From assembly GCF_003479605.1 (NCBI RefSeq), contig NZ_QUHR01000003.1, positions 248,001-312,000 on the forward strand: a stretch of DNA of 64,000 nucleotides. The letters run 5' to 3'. This document shows, piece after piece, positions 34,626 to 43,983 of this stretch. A program made the position numbers and the translations under genes. Positions within the stretch are counted from its first letter, which is position 1; each line of letters opens with the position of its first letter. Under the pieces are notes generated by a model, which saw nothing but the letters and a program-made list of their open reading frames with translations, had not been told where the DNA came from and ran no database searches. Source of the DNA: Roseburia sp. AF12-17LB. Lineage in GTDB: Bacteria; Bacillota; Clostridia; Lachnospirales; Lachnospiraceae.

Positions 34626-36461
34626 TTAATTTTTTATCCGTTTTCTGCATCCAAAATAAATAGCTCCTATGCCACTGCACAGTGCCAGTAAAAACCAGAT
34701 GCCAACCGGAGTCATGTCTCCTGTTTTCACGGTTGCGGTCTGTGATGTGTTTCCTGCGGTGGTATTTCCTGTTGTACTATTTCCTGCAGTACCGCTTCCT
34801 GTTGTGCCGTTGCCGTTTCCTGCTGTGCTGCTTCCTGCCGCACCATTTCCTGTTGTTCCGCTTCCCGGCGTTGTTGTACCTGATGAAGTTCCGGCTTCAA
34901 ATACCAGTGCATATGCCGAAAATTTATCAGTTGCAAAGGTTATGGTTCCACTTGCTGCATCATACGTTGCAGGAAGTTTTTCATAGGCACCATCATGCTC
35001 TCGAATCACATAATAAGTTCCCTGCTGGTTCTTCATCTCATCTTTTACCTGAAGGGTTACATTTAATTTCGCATTTAAATCGGTCAACTGCGTTTCCCAT
35101 GCATCGTTGGAATTTCCTTTGTTTACGACCTGGAATAAATCCATGGAAAGATAGCTTTGAATCTCTCCATTTCCTGCCTGTGCCTGCATGCCACCCTGTA
35201 TCTGATTCAGTTCTGTTCCACTGATATCTGCAATATTTAACTGAAGATTTCCGGAACCAATAATGTTTTCTGCATTTCCAAGGGTTGCACCGTCTACTTT
35301 TGTACTTGCCGTATTTACTTTATCCTCTGACTTTGTAAATAATGCACTCAGATGTAAATCTGTTGCAGGCATATCCAATACAAAGGTACCTACCTGTGAA
35401 TCTACTGCTGTCAGCTTTCCACCATTTAAAGATGCGCTTAATAACTGATAACCATAATCCGGTGTAAACTTAATGGTTACTTTGGTGCCTGCTTTAAATT
35501 CGGCATAGCCAAAGTCTCCATCCAGTCTTGTGGATGCATCTGCTATATTTCCACCTGCCAGTTCTGCTGCATTTACCACAGTTCCATCCCCTAACTGTGC
35601 ACTGATTATTTCCACGCTTCCATGTTCAATAACGCAGTCATTTCCAAATCCATGCTGTTCTGCTACTGTAAGGGATGGTGCCCATATAATATTATAACTA
35701 CGGCTGCTGTTCGTAGTCAGTGCTACTTCAATCTGATAGGAATCTGCCGGAGCCACTTCAAATTCCAGATTGTCTGTCGTTCCACCTAATGGAATTGCTG
35801 TTCCATTTACCATAATGGATGCAAATGCATAACCAAAATCTGCTGCAATTGCCACTCTGTGCTGCTGCGTCTTATCTCCAGCAAAGCTGCCCGATATATT
35901 CGTTCCCATTCCGGAACCAATCCTCATGCCATCTATCTGTAAGTCTCCAATTGCTCCTCCCACTGCAGTTGCTGTAACTGCAATTGTTTCTCCGGATGCC
36001 GGACCCGTTGTGGAACCACCGCCTCCGGATGCTGCAGTACGAAATTCCAGAATCAGTTCCACCTGCTCTGAGGCACTTACAGAAAATGCCTGTCCTCCCT
36101 CTGATGTAAGTATATTCTTGTCAAGGCTTGCATCCTGTGCACCATTTTTATTCACCTGACAGTGATTGATTATTGTATCCGTTCCACATACTACTTTAAA
36201 ATGTACCGTATGATCAAGACTGTCATCCGGTCTGTTTATTTCTATTGGTGTATCATTATATGCAGTCTGGTTTACTTCTGTCCATTCAGCCGCCGTATCC
36301 CATTTATAATACACGGTTCCGGTCGCTGTGCTGTCCTGTCTTGCAATTCTGACCACTGCTTTCTGTCCATCAGCTTTTACAATCATGCCGGCACTTCCCA
36401 TAAATAATGAAAATACCATAAAAAAGCTTAACAACCAGGAAATTTTCTTTCGCATCTTCAT
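34626..36461 (-). CDS. Secreted cell-surface protein with LPXTG-like anchor
   Basis: 611 residues. Signal peptide 1-30 (KKISWLLSFFMVFSLFMGSA, cleavage near VKA-DG). The ectodomain has several Gly-rich beta modules (FKAGTKVTIKFTPDYGYQLL). Residues about 530-575 are Thr/Gly/Asn/Ser low complexity, followed by VKTGD, a hydrophobic span and RKRIKN. That end resembles sortase-type anchoring signals, with VKTGD in place of LPXTG. Its start lies 21 bases after a 33-codon secreted peptide gene with AAAGGAG between, so they are co-expressed. Function unknown; adhesion or colonisation is a guess. Confidence 0.75.
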   Translation of the reverse strand: MKMRKKISWLLSFFMVFSLFMGSAGMIVKADGQKAVVRIARQDSTATGTVYYKWDTAAEWTEVNQTAYNDTPIEINRPDDSLDHTVHFKVVCGTDTIINHCQVNKNGAQDASLDKNILTSEGGQAFSVSASEQVELILEFRTAASGGGGSTTGPASGETIAVTATAVGGAIGDLQIDGMRIGSGMGTNISGSFAGDKTQQHRVAIAADFGYAFASIMVNGTAIPLGGTTDNLEFEVAPADSYQIEVALTTNSSRSYNIIWAPSLTVAEQHGFGNDCVIEHGSVEIISAQLGDGTVVNAAELAGGNIADASTRLDGDFGYAEFKAGTKVTIKFTPDYGYQLLSASLNGGKLTAVDSQVGTFVLDMPATDLHLSALFTKSEDKVNTASTKVDGATLGNAENIIGSGNLQLNIADISGTELNQIQGGMQAQAGNGEIQSYLSMDLFQVVNKGNSNDAWETQLTDLNAKLNVTLQVKDEMKNQQGTYYVIREHDGAYEKLPATYDAASGTITFATDKFSAYALVFEAGTSSGTTTPGSGTTGNGAAGSSTAGNGNGTTGSGTAGNSTTGNTTAGNTSQTATVKTGDMTPVGIWFLLALCSGIGAIYFGCRKRIKN

Positions 36462-36482
36462 TTTTTTCTCCTTTACTTTCTT

Positions 36483-36584
36483 CTATAAACTGCCACTTCC
36501 ACCGCACACATTGCAGGCTCCGCTGCCTCCCAGTACCACCAGCATAAGCAGACAAAGCAATCCTCTAATGGATTTTTTTCTCAC
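36483..36584 (-). CDS. 33-residue secreted Cys/Gly peptide
   Basis: GTG start at 36584 preceded by GGAAGGAGG at six bases. The product begins with Arg-Lys-Lys, has a hydrophobic stretch (GLLCLLMLVVLGGSG) and ends ACNVCGGSGSL. This looks like a signal peptide releasing a very short Cys-x-x-Cys/Gly tail, or a tiny lipoprotein-like peptide. It is first in a transcript with the surface protein and lies downstream of an 18-bp box shared with the LuxR gene promoter. It may be a signalling peptide; no family recognised. Confidence 0.6.
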   Translation of the reverse strand: MRKKSIRGLLCLLMLVVLGGSGACNVCGGSGSL

Positions 36585-36621
36585 GTTTTTCCTCCTTCCT
36601 TTTCTGTCCTTTTACTATATG

Positions 36622-36668
36622 AATATACGCTTTTCCCACCTGTTTTGATAAGTTTACATTTGTCTCAT
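36622..36668 (-). promoter_or_regulatory. Promoter and 18-bp box of the peptide/surface-protein operon
   Basis: TTATCA (36646-36651) and TATATT (36622-36627) with 18-base spacing. Directly abutting the -35 is an 18-bp box (36651-36668; plus strand AGTTTACATTTGTCTCAT) that differs at three positions from the box in front of the LuxR gene. Confidence 0.55.
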
Positions 36669-36687
36669 GTTAGGGATTTTCCACAAT

Positions 36688-38133
36688 TTATGGCTGTTTC
36701 CAGCTATAATAAAACTGAAGAAGCCCAATTCTCGACTTCGTCTCTGTCTTTTCATTTAAAGAGGCCATATAACGGTACAATGCTGCTCTTGAAATATATA
36801 GCTGCTCTGCTATTACCTGCGCACTTTCATCAGAAGAAAGCAATAACCTTAACACATCCTGCTCCCTGTTTGTAAGTGCATAATTCTTCACAAACGCCTG
36901 AAATTTATCCTCCAAAAATTTTTCACGTTCTTTTTCCAACATTTTCGCCATATTTTCTTCCTGTATATCCATACGAAACTGTACCATATACAAATATACC
37001 AGCATACTGATAACTGCAAATAAAATCAATGCTATGATGCTGATGCGCATTCCATCCCCGGTCTCTATCAGCATCAGGGAAATAGTTCCTGTAATCCCGA
37101 CACAGATATTATTTGTTGCCCTTCCAAGTCCAGCCCATAACTCCGGTACTTTCATATAATAGGAAAGGTCCATAAAACTGGTGGTAAAATATACCACAAA
37201 GAAGCCTGCGGACAAATAGAACACAATAAGACCTGCCATAAATGGTCCGCCCCAGACTATTATCACTACACACATTGTTGAAAGCAGTGTCACACAGTAC
37301 ATCATAATCTGCATAAATCTATGCTCTTTTATATCAAAAAGTACTCCTGCCAACAGTCCGCTTACCGCAAGCAATAATCTCGGCCACTGACCAATATCTA
37401 CACTTCCACCTGCATGTACTAAAGTTACTGCATTGTCCAGACTGGAAAAAATGCATGTCATCAGAACCACTATCGAAATCAAAAGCAATGCCGCAAGCAT
37501 CGGATGCCGGAGGCTTCGCCTGTTATTCTTCCGGATATCAGTATCTGAATCTGACCCTGAATCCTCTGCTCCTACTACCCCCCGGCTGCATTCCAGACTC
37601 AGTCTGCGAACCAGCAATACCATTGCCGCCAGAAAAACGGAAAGTGCAACAGACTCTACAGTGCTGTTATGTATCAGATTATTGCTGATAAACTGAAGCA
37701 GTAATCCAAATGCATATCCAAATCCAACGGTTTGTGCAAGTCCTTTTTCTGTCGAAAGGCTTACCACAGCATAATAATGTACAGCACTTCCAATCATGCC
37801 ATATAAAATATAAAGCAGGAATCCGGATAAAAGCATACTTCGATAGGACAAATGCTCCTGAATTACGAAAATGCAGATGATTCCTGCTATCGGCAATAAA
37901 TATAAACCTATCTCCCGCATCTTCTGGTTAAAATAACGGTTAATGCATGGGAATAACAGGAATCCTATTACGCTGATTCCCAGCACATAGTTCTGTGCCC
38001 TTACTACTCCTGCGGAATCTGTTGCATAGCGTATCATATTGTCAAACAGATACTCCGAGCCTAAAAATATATAATTGAAAATAGCCAGCACTGCTATGAT
38101 TCGAATTCTTTCTGGTTTCATAAATTGTCTCAT
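36688..38133 (-). CDS. Membrane-embedded LuxR-type regulator (MFS-like domain plus HTH)
   Basis: 481 residues. Residues 10-390 contain about 12 hydrophobic segments in MFS-like arrangement (GFGYAFGLLLQFISNN, YYAVVSL). A coiled linker (MLEKEREKFLEDKF) leads to a C-terminal LuxR/GerE HTH of about 65 residues (LTNREQDVLRLLLSSDES, YISRAALYRYMASLNEK). Such proteins act as one-component membrane regulators. Matching boxes upstream of this gene and of the neighbouring peptide operon suggest it regulates itself and that operon. Confidence 0.85.
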   Translation of the reverse strand: MRQFMKPERIRIIAVLAIFNYIFLGSEYLFDNMIRYATDSAGVVRAQNYVLGISVIGFLLFPCINRYFNQKMREIGLYLLPIAGIICIFVIQEHLSYRSMLLSGFLLYILYGMIGSAVHYYAVVSLSTEKGLAQTVGFGYAFGLLLQFISNNLIHNSTVESVALSVFLAAMVLLVRRLSLECSRGVVGAEDSGSDSDTDIRKNNRRSLRHPMLAALLLISIVVLMTCIFSSLDNAVTLVHAGGSVDIGQWPRLLLAVSGLLAGVLFDIKEHRFMQIMMYCVTLLSTMCVVIIVWGGPFMAGLIVFYLSAGFFVVYFTTSFMDLSYYMKVPELWAGLGRATNNICVGITGTISLMLIETGDGMRISIIALILFAVISMLVYLYMVQFRMDIQEENMAKMLEKEREKFLEDKFQAFVKNYALTNREQDVLRLLLSSDESAQVIAEQLYISRAALYRYMASLNEKTETKSRIGLLQFYYSWKQP

Positions 38134-38169
38134 TGTCTGTTCCCTGCTCCATTCTTTTGTCTTAATTTC

Positions 38170-38214
38170 ATTATATACAATTGTCTCTTTCCATCAAGTT
38201 GACAAATGTCTCAT
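38170..38214 (-). promoter_or_regulatory. Promoter and 18-bp box of the LuxR gene
   Basis: TTGATG (38192-38197) and perfect TATAAT (38170-38175), 16-base spacing. An 18-bp box (38197-38214; plus strand AGTTGACAAATGTCTCAT) shares one base with the -35, the same geometry as at 36651. It contains the dyad GACA/TGTC. Confidence 0.65.
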
Positions 38215-38230
38215 TTCCTGGAAACAAGCA

Positions 38231-38267
38231 AAAAAAAGCCAGGACACGAATGTCCTGACTCTTTTTT
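38231..38267 (-). terminator. Terminator of the ribosomal protein operon
   Basis: Stem gtcaggaca / tgtcctggc with a ttcg-type loop, flanked by A-run and T-run so that it can work in both directions. It is 23 bases beyond the rplQ stop. Confidence 0.85.
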
Positions 38268-38289
38268 GATTCATATAAAACGATGTTAA

Positions 38290-38826
38290 TTATACTAACT
38301 CGATAAGAACTTCTAAAGCTCCGTCACCTTTACGCTGACCAATCTTTACGATTCTTGTGTAACCACCGTTACGGTCTGCATACTTAGGTGCGATTTCGTC
38401 GAATAATTTTGCAACTAAATCAACTTTCTTTGTATTTTTCTTCTTTCCTGCTGCTTCTGTAGGAACTTCAGTTACAGGATAAAGAACTTTTAACATCTCT
38501 CTTCTTGCATGAAGACGGGAAGGATTATCCTTCTTGATTGTTTTTTCAACTTCGTCATATACAGTAACTTTCTTACCATCTACAACTTCTTTTACTCTCT
38601 TGCCGTCTTTGTCTTTTCTTGCAACTTTAGCTTTTACAGTAACTTCTTCGAAGTTATCTTTCTCACGAACTGCCATTGCAATAAGGCCTTCTGCAATTTT
38701 ACGGATTTCTTTTGCTTTTGCTTCTGTGGTAACAATTTTACCATTGTTTAATAATGCTGTTACCTGATTTCTCAGTAATGCTTTTCTCTGGGAAGATGTT
38801 CTTCCTAATTTTCTATACTTTGCCAT
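38290..38826 (-). CDS. rplQ: 50S ribosomal protein L17
   Basis: 178 residues from the ATG at 38826 (MAKYRKLGRTSSQRKALLRN), chosen over an upstream frame extension because GGAGG lies seven bases before it. It is longer than the about 120 residues of most L17 because of a Lys-rich insertion (about 60-115), common in this lineage. Last gene of the operon. Confidence 0.95.
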   Translation of the reverse strand: MAKYRKLGRTSSQRKALLRNQVTALLNNGKIVTTEAKAKEIRKIAEGLIAMAVREKDNFEEVTVKAKVARKDKDGKRVKEVVDGKKVTVYDEVEKTIKKDNPSRLHARREMLKVLYPVTEVPTEAAGKKKNTKKVDLVAKLFDEIAPKYADRNGGYTRIVKIGQRKGDGALEVLIELV

Positions 38827-38856
38827 TTTTATTCCTCCATTTGTGGTACATCCGGC

Positions 38857-38935
38857 CATGCTCATCGGACTTACTTACCGAATGCTTGTTTTGTGCCACT
38901 CATGAACCAACATCACCACGCTCGTCGGACTTACT
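38857..38935. repeat. Pair of 19-bp direct repeats in the rpoA-rplQ spacer
   Basis: catgctcatcggacttact (38857-38875) and cacgctcgtcggacttact (38917-38935) match at 17 of 19 positions, 60 bases apart. The second is enclosed by caccа-type/tggtg arms and may form a small hairpin. No gene lies here. Confidence 0.5.
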
Positions 38936-38957
38936 GGTGCTGCTGCACTGAGTTATC

Positions 38958-39920
38958 TTAAACCTCGTCGCCCTGATTGAGCTGAAGGCCTAATTCTTTT
39001 AATTTTGCTAATACTTCTTCCAAAGACTTACGTCCAAGGTTACGAACTTTCATCATATCTTCCGGTGTACGGTTTGTAAGTTCTTCAACAGTATTGATAC
39101 CTGCTCTCTTCAAGCAGTTGTAAGAACGTACGGATAACTCCAGTTCGTCAATGTTCATCTCAAGAACTTTTTCCTTCGCATTGTCTTCTTTCTCAATCAT
39201 GACTTCTGCTGTCTTAGCATTCTCGGAAAGGTCAATGAAAAGACTTAAGTGCTCGCTTAATACCTTTGCAGCTAAGCTGACTGCTTCATCTGGAGCAAGT
39301 GTTCCATTGGTATATACGTCAAGTGTCAGTTTATCGTAATCGGTAATCTGACCCACACGGGTATTCTGAATGGATAAGTTCACACGCTCTACCGGTGTAT
39401 AGATAGAATCTACTGCGATTACACCAATTGGTAAATCTGCATCTTTGTTCTTATCTGCGCTGACATAACCTCTACCTTTGGTAATGGTTAATTCCATGTA
39501 TAATTTGGAATCAGCACCGCCGTTTAAGTGTGCAATTACTAAATCCGGATTCATAATCTGAATATCCTGATCTACCTGAATATCTGCTGCTGTAACAACG
39601 CCTTCACCACTGAACTCAATGTAAGCTACCTTAGGCTCATCATCAGCGCTGTTATTACGGATTGCAAGCTCTTTGATGTTCATAATGATTTCAGTAACAT
39701 CTTCCTTTACGCCAGGAATAGAACTGAACTCATGAAGTACACCATCGATTTTAACCTGACTTACTGCTGCACCTGGCAGGGATGACAACATGATTCTTCT
39801 TAAAGAATTACCAAGTGTTGTACCATATCCTCTTTCCAAAGGTTCGCATACGAATCTTCCATATCTTTTGTCTTCAGAAATTTCAGCAATTTCAATTGTT
39901 GGTTTTTGAAAATCGAACAC
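38958..39920 (-). CDS. rpoA: RNA polymerase alpha subunit
   Basis: 320 residues. N-terminal assembly domain ([38 protein letters not shown]) and C-terminal DNA- and activator-binding domain ([35 protein letters not shown]). Normal length and expected place after rpsD. Confidence 0.98.
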   Translation of the reverse strand: MFDFQKPTIEIAEISEDKRYGRFVCEPLERGYGTTLGNSLRRIMLSSLPGAAVSQVKIDGVLHEFSSIPGVKEDVTEIIMNIKELAIRNNSADDEPKVAYIEFSGEGVVTAADIQVDQDIQIMNPDLVIAHLNGGADSKLYMELTITKGRGYVSADKNKDADLPIGVIAVDSIYTPVERVNLSIQNTRVGQITDYDKLTLDVYTNGTLAPDEAVSLAAKVLSEHLSLFIDLSENAKTAEVMIEKEDNAKEKVLEMNIDELELSVRSYNCLKRAGINTVEELTNRTPEDMMKVRNLGRKSLEEVLAKLKELGLQLNQGDEV

Positions 39921-39979
39921 TACAAAGCCCCTCCTTCTTTCGGGTAATTTGTTTCTTCTTTCAGCCCGCTAGTTTATGA

Positions 39980-40573
39980 TTATTTAGAATACAACTCGAC
40001 GATAAGCATCTCGTCTACTGGTACATCAATCATTTCTCTGGAAGGTAACTCTTTTACGGTTCCCTGCATTTTCTCTGCATCAACATCAAGCCATTCCGGA
40101 ACTAATCTGCCGCCAGCTACTTCTACGACATCTTTCATTCTCTGGGAATTTTTACGGCTCTCTTTGATTTCGATTACATCGCCAGCTTTTACCAGGTAAG
40201 AAGGAATGTTAACTAACTTTCCGTTAACTGTAACGAATTTGTGGTCAACGATCTGTCTTGCTTCTCTTCTGGTTCTTGCAAATCCAAGACGGAAGATAAC
40301 ATTATCAAGACGGCTCTCTAAGATAGTCATCAGGTTTGTACCTGTCATACCTTTCATCTGGTCTGCTTTATCATAATAGTTACGGAATGGTTTCTCTAAT
40401 ACTCCGTAAATGAATTTTGCTTTCTGTTTTTCGCGAAGCTGAAGGCCATACTCAGATACCTTCTTGTTCGCTCTCTTTAATTCTCTGTTAGATTTTTTAT
40501 CATATCCCAAATAACTTGGCTCTAAACCAAGAGATCTGCATCTTTTCAGAACAGGAACTTTATTTACTGCCAT
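39980..40573 (-). CDS. rpsD: 30S ribosomal protein S4
   Basis: 197 residues. C-terminal S4 RNA-binding domain (LESRLDNVIFRLGFARTRRE, then ARQIVDHKFVTVNGKLVNIP). The N-terminus lacks the zinc cysteines found in some S4 proteins (a C- type). In alpha operons S4 is often the autogenous regulator; no leader could be assigned here. Confidence 0.97.
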   Translation of the reverse strand: MAVNKVPVLKRCRSLGLEPSYLGYDKKSNRELKRANKKVSEYGLQLREKQKAKFIYGVLEKPFRNYYDKADQMKGMTGTNLMTILESRLDNVIFRLGFARTRREARQIVDHKFVTVNGKLVNIPSYLVKAGDVIEIKESRKNSQRMKDVVEVAGGRLVPEWLDVDAEKMQGTVKELPSREMIDVPVDEMLIVELYSK

Positions 40574-40591
40574 TTTAGATATCCCTCCTAA

Positions 40592-40984
40592 TTATACTCT
40601 ACGACGTTTTGGTGGACGACATCCATTATGAGGAACTGGAGTTACGTCACGAATAGAAAGAACTTCAAGTCCGGCTGCCTGAAGGGCACGGATTGCTGCT
40701 TCTCTTCCTGATCCTGGTCCTTTAACCATAACATCAACTGTTTTTAATCCATGTATAAGAGCTGCTTTTGTAGCAGTTTCTGCTGCCATCTGTGCAGCAT
40801 ATGGAGTAGATTTCTTTGAACCTCTAAATCCAAGACCACCGGCACTTGCCCATGATAATGCATTACCTTCAGCATCTGTTAATGTAACGATGGTGTTATT
40901 GAAGGATGCCTGAATATGTGCCTGTCCATGTTCAACGTTTTTTCTTACACGCTTTTTTGTCACTTTTTTTGTAACTTTAGCCAT
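40592..40984 (-). CDS. rpsK: 30S ribosomal protein S11
   Basis: 130 residues; [38 protein letters not shown] and the C-terminal [13 protein letters not shown] end are diagnostic. Part of the small-subunit platform; 18 bases before rpsD. Confidence 0.98.
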   Translation of the reverse strand: MAKVTKKVTKKRVRKNVEHGQAHIQASFNNTIVTLTDAEGNALSWASAGGLGFRGSKKSTPYAAQMAAETATKAALIHGLKTVDVMVKGPGSGREAAIRALQAAGLEVLSIRDVTPVPHNGCRPPKRRRV

Positions 40985-41034
40985 ATCTAAACTAACCTAC
41001 TTTCTTAAATTTAAAATTATAAAGTTGCCAAGAA

Positions 41035-41403
41035 TTATTTTTTCTTGTTTGCAACAGTTCTCTTAGGACCTTTTCTTGTTCTTGCATTGGTCTTTGTTTT
41101 CTGACCACGAACCGGAAGTCCTTTTCTATGACGGATTCCACGATAGCATCCGATTTCCTGTAATCTCTTGATATCAAGAGCTGTCTGACGTCTTAAGTCA
41201 CCTTCTACAACCTGAGTCTCATCGATTACTGCACTAATTCTTTTTACCTCGTCGTCAGTTAAGTCTCTGCAACGGGTATCAGGATTAACGTTTGCCTCAG
41301 CAAGGATACGGTCAGCACTAACTCTGCCGATTCCATAGATATAAGTCAAACCAATCTCAACACGTTTTTCTCTTGGTAAATCTACACCTGCAATACGAGC
41401 CAT
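41035..41403 (-). CDS. rpsM: 30S ribosomal protein S13
   Basis: 122 residues; [34 protein letters not shown] and the basic tail [15 protein letters not shown]. Head protein contacting tRNA and L5. GGAGG precedes the ATG. Confidence 0.98.
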   Translation of the reverse strand: MARIAGVDLPREKRVEIGLTYIYGIGRVSADRILAEANVNPDTRCRDLTDDEVKRISAVIDETQVVEGDLRRQTALDIKRLQEIGCYRGIRHRKGLPVRGQKTKTNARTRKGPKRTVANKKK

Positions 41404-41665
41404 GTGTGTTTACACCTCCATATAGATTTCTTTGTTAATAGTAAGGAATTCCAAAGACCCATGCAGCTGCGGTTTCCCGCCCTGAAATGTGTGCATACAC
41501 CTTTTTCTTCCTATAGTAATGATTGCTTAGCAATCCCAGCCACAATCTGCTGCATCCTCTCGGTATGTAAGGACTGCGCAACAGACCACGCGCGTTCGCG
41601 TTATATTATGAACAGCACATTCTCATGCGCTGCAGCCGCACATAATTTTTCAAACAAAGTGGAAA
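41404..41665 (-). other. 262-bp intra-operon spacer between rpmJ and rpsM
   Basis: No coding frame I can support. On the minus strand it has several potential stems (gattgctaagcaatc near 41525-41540, ggcgggaaaccgc near 41470, cgcgaacgcg near 41590). Its length is unusual for this otherwise tight operon; an mRNA leader controlling rpsM onward is possible. Confidence 0.35.
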
Positions 41666-41779
41666 TTAACCCTGTCTCTGTTTGTGCTTAGGGTTTTCAC
41701 AGATGATTCTGATGCTTCCCTTTCTTTTGATAACTTTGCACTTCTCGCAAATAGGTTTAACTGATGATCTTACCTTCAC
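41666..41779 (-). CDS. rpmJ: 50S ribosomal protein L36
   Basis: 37 residues from a GTG start at 41779: [20 protein letters not shown] then [15 protein letters not shown]. Zinc ligands C11, C14, C27 and H32 are present (zinc-binding form). AGGAGG lies eight bases upstream of GTG. Preceded by its own promoter at 41899-41927. Confidence 0.95.
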   Translation of the reverse strand: MKVRSSVKPICEKCKVIKRKGSIRIICENPKHKQRQG

Positions 41780-41898
41780 AGCATAATCCTCCTTTCTACT
41801 TGCCTGCGCCCCGGAAAACCTGTTTCCATGGGTATTTCTCTTTTCTTTCTGCTAAACAGCATAATATGCCCTTGTTTTCACAAAAGCGTCCATTTAGC

Positions 41899-41927
41899 AT
41901 TTTAGCATAGAAATTCCGAAAAATCAA
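41899..41927 (-). promoter_or_regulatory. Internal promoter upstream of rpmJ
   Basis: TTGATT (41922-41927) and TAAAAT (41899-41904), 17-base spacing, in the spacer between infA and rpmJ. It would boost the rpmJ-rpsM-rpsK-rpsD-rpoA-rplQ part of the operon. Confidence 0.6.
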
Positions 41928-41949
41928 CTACTTTTCTCGAATTTTCTCC

Positions 41950-42168
41950 TTATTTATCTCTCCAGATAATTCTGCCCTTTGTCAGATCATATGGAGACAT
42001 CTCAATCGTAACCTTATCACCTGGTAAGATACGAATGAAATTCATTCTTAATTTGCCGCTGATATGCGCCAGTACCTGATGGCCATTCTCAAGCTGCACC
42101 TGAAACATTGCGTTTGGAAGCTTTTCCAAAATTGTTCCTTCTACTTCAATTACATCTGCCTTTGACAT
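41950..42168 (-). CDS. infA: Translation initiation factor IF-1
   Basis: 72 residues, single S1/OB domain: [49 protein letters not shown]. Binds the A site of the 30S subunit during initiation. Follows the KOW-protein gene. Confidence 0.98.
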   Translation of the reverse strand: MSKADVIEVEGTILEKLPNAMFQVQLENGHQVLAHISGKLRMNFIRILPGDKVTIEMSPYDLTKGRIIWRDK

Positions 42169-42187
42169 TTTCTTTCCTCCTGCTAAA

Positions 42188-42454
42188 TCAATCTTTTCTG
42201 GTTAATATATATTGCTCATAAGCCTTAATCAGCTTTGCTGCTTTTGCATTTTCTGTAAGCCCCGGGTTATTTACTGCTTCTAAGACTTCCTGCGGAAGCT
42301 TTTTTACAAGCTGTACATGTTTGTAGCTTTTCTTTCTCGGCCGGTCACAGGTTCTTGTGGTTCCATTTACAAGATAGACGAATTTTTCATCCTGTGACTG
42401 CACTACATAGTACTGATTCCGGTCGTGACCTGCCTTTACTCTTGCCAGATACAT
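42188..42454 (-). CDS. KOW-domain RNA-binding protein (L14e/L27e-like)
   Basis: 88 residues. N-terminal KOW-type fold ([20 protein letters not shown]) and basic [17 protein letters not shown]. Such proteins occur between map and infA in Clostridia and Bacilli relatives and probably bind rRNA. Its start overlaps the map stop by 19 bases. Confidence 0.85.
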   Translation of the reverse strand: MYLARVKAGHDRNQYYVVQSQDEKFVYLVNGTTRTCDRPRKKSYKHVQLVKKLPQEVLEAVNNPGLTENAKAAKLIKAYEQYILTRKD

Positions 42455-43218
42455 TCTCTTTCCTCCTCTGTCAATGTAAGGATTTCCGGTCTTCCTTCTG
42501 TAATCAAAATGGTGTTTTCATAATGTGCAGATAAGGAACCATCGTAGGTTACTACTGTCCATTCATCATCCATCCATTCCACATCCGGGCTTCCGGCATT
42601 TATCATCGGCTCAACTGCCAATGTCATTCCTGCCTTCAGCTTCAGTCCTCTTCTCCACTGACGGAAATTCGGAATCTCCGGTTCCTCATGAAGATGGGTT
42701 CCAATGCCATGCCCTACCAGATCATATACAACTCCGTAGCCGTAGCTTTCTGCATAATCTCCGATTGCTCCTGAGATTTCATAAAGCCTTCTTCCGGCTC
42801 TTGCATACTGCATTCCCTGGAAAAAGCTTTCCCGGGTTCTTTCTATTAAAAGAGCAGCCTCTTTACTGATTTCACCAACTCCATGGGTTCTTGCCGCATC
42901 GGAATGATATCCCTTATAGATAAGACCGGTATCAAGGCTTACGATATCGCCTTCCTTAATAATATGGTCTTTTCTTGGAATTCCATGAACAACTTCGTCG
43001 TTGACCGATACACAGACGGATGCCGGATAGCCCTGATAATTCAGGAAATTCGGTTCGCAGCCAAGGCTGCGGATGGTCTCTTCTCCGATTTTATCAATCT
43101 CCCATGTGCTGATTCCAGGTTTGATTGCACGTTCCAGTTCCTGATGTACTTTAGCAAGATACTTTCCTGCCTGACGCATCAGCTCTATTTCTTCTGCTGA
43201 TTTAATCGTAACCGACAT
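42436..43218 (-). CDS. map: Methionine aminopeptidase type I
   Basis: 260 residues. Metal ligands in SLDTGLIYKGYHSDAARTHG, VGHGIGTHLHEEP, AVEPMINAG and HYENTILITEG. Removes N-terminal Met from new proteins. Lies three bases after adk, the standard secY-adk-map order. Confidence 0.97.
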   Translation of the reverse strand: MSVTIKSAEEIELMRQAGKYLAKVHQELERAIKPGISTWEIDKIGEETIRSLGCEPNFLNYQGYPASVCVSVNDEVVHGIPRKDHIIKEGDIVSLDTGLIYKGYHSDAARTHGVGEISKEAALLIERTRESFFQGMQYARAGRRLYEISGAIGDYAESYGYGVVYDLVGHGIGTHLHEEPEIPNFRQWRRGLKLKAGMTLAVEPMINAGSPDVEWMDDEWTVVTYDGSLSAHYENTILITEGRPEILTLTEEERECIWQE

Positions 43219-43221
43219 TAT

Positions 43222-43866
43222 TTACGCTCCTAAGATTGTAACGATGGCTTTGAATACTTCATCCATCGGCTGTGTTCCGTCTACAGATTTTAAAATGCCC
43301 TGATTCTTATAATAATCAATCAATGGCTGTGTCTGCTCATGATATACTTTTAATCTCTTCTGAACTGTCTCTGGCTTATCATCTTCACGCAATACGATTT
43401 CGCTGCCACAACGGTCACAGATTCCTTCTACCTTTGGTGGAATGGAAATAAGATGATAGGTTGCTCCACAATTTAAGCAGGCTCTTCTGCCGCTCATACG
43501 ATTTACGATATTTTCGTCTGGAACATCTACATCAATTGCATAGTCCATCTTCTCGTTTATTTTACCAAGTGCTGCATCCAATGCTTCTGCCTGAGGAATG
43601 GTTCTTGGAAAACCGTCCAGTACGAAGCCGTTCTTGCAGTCATCCTGCTGTATTCTGTCCATTACCAGATCACAGGTTAATTCATCCGGAACTAAAGCTC
43701 CCTGGTCCATATACTGTTTTGCTTTCTTGCCTAATTCTGTTCCGTTTTTGATATTTGCACGGAAAATATCTCCTGTTGAGATGTGTGGAATAGAATATTT
43801 ATCTGCAATCTGTTTTGCCTGTGTACCTTTACCAGCACCCGGCGCTCCTAACATAATAATTTTCAT
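43222..43866 (-). CDS. adk: Adenylate kinase
   Basis: 214 residues. P-loop [36 protein letters not shown], and a zinc-type LID with CLNCGATYH and CDRCGSE. Converts AMP and ATP to ADP. Linked to secY and map as in most Firmicutes. Confidence 0.98.
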   Translation of the reverse strand: MKIIMLGAPGAGKGTQAKQIADKYSIPHISTGDIFRANIKNGTELGKKAKQYMDQGALVPDELTCDLVMDRIQQDDCKNGFVLDGFPRTIPQAEALDAALGKINEKMDYAIDVDVPDENIVNRMSGRRACLNCGATYHLISIPPKVEGICDRCGSEIVLREDDKPETVQKRLKVYHEQTQPLIDYYKNQGILKSVDGTQPMDEVFKAIVTILGA

Positions 43867-43983
43867 ATAAAGAAAACCTCCTGTTTACCTTCTTCTTTGC
43901 AAGCTAATCTGCTTTTTCTTCTATAAACAACTTTAGTGCACCACAGGAGACGCTGCATTTGCAGCACCCCCTTCTGGTACACA

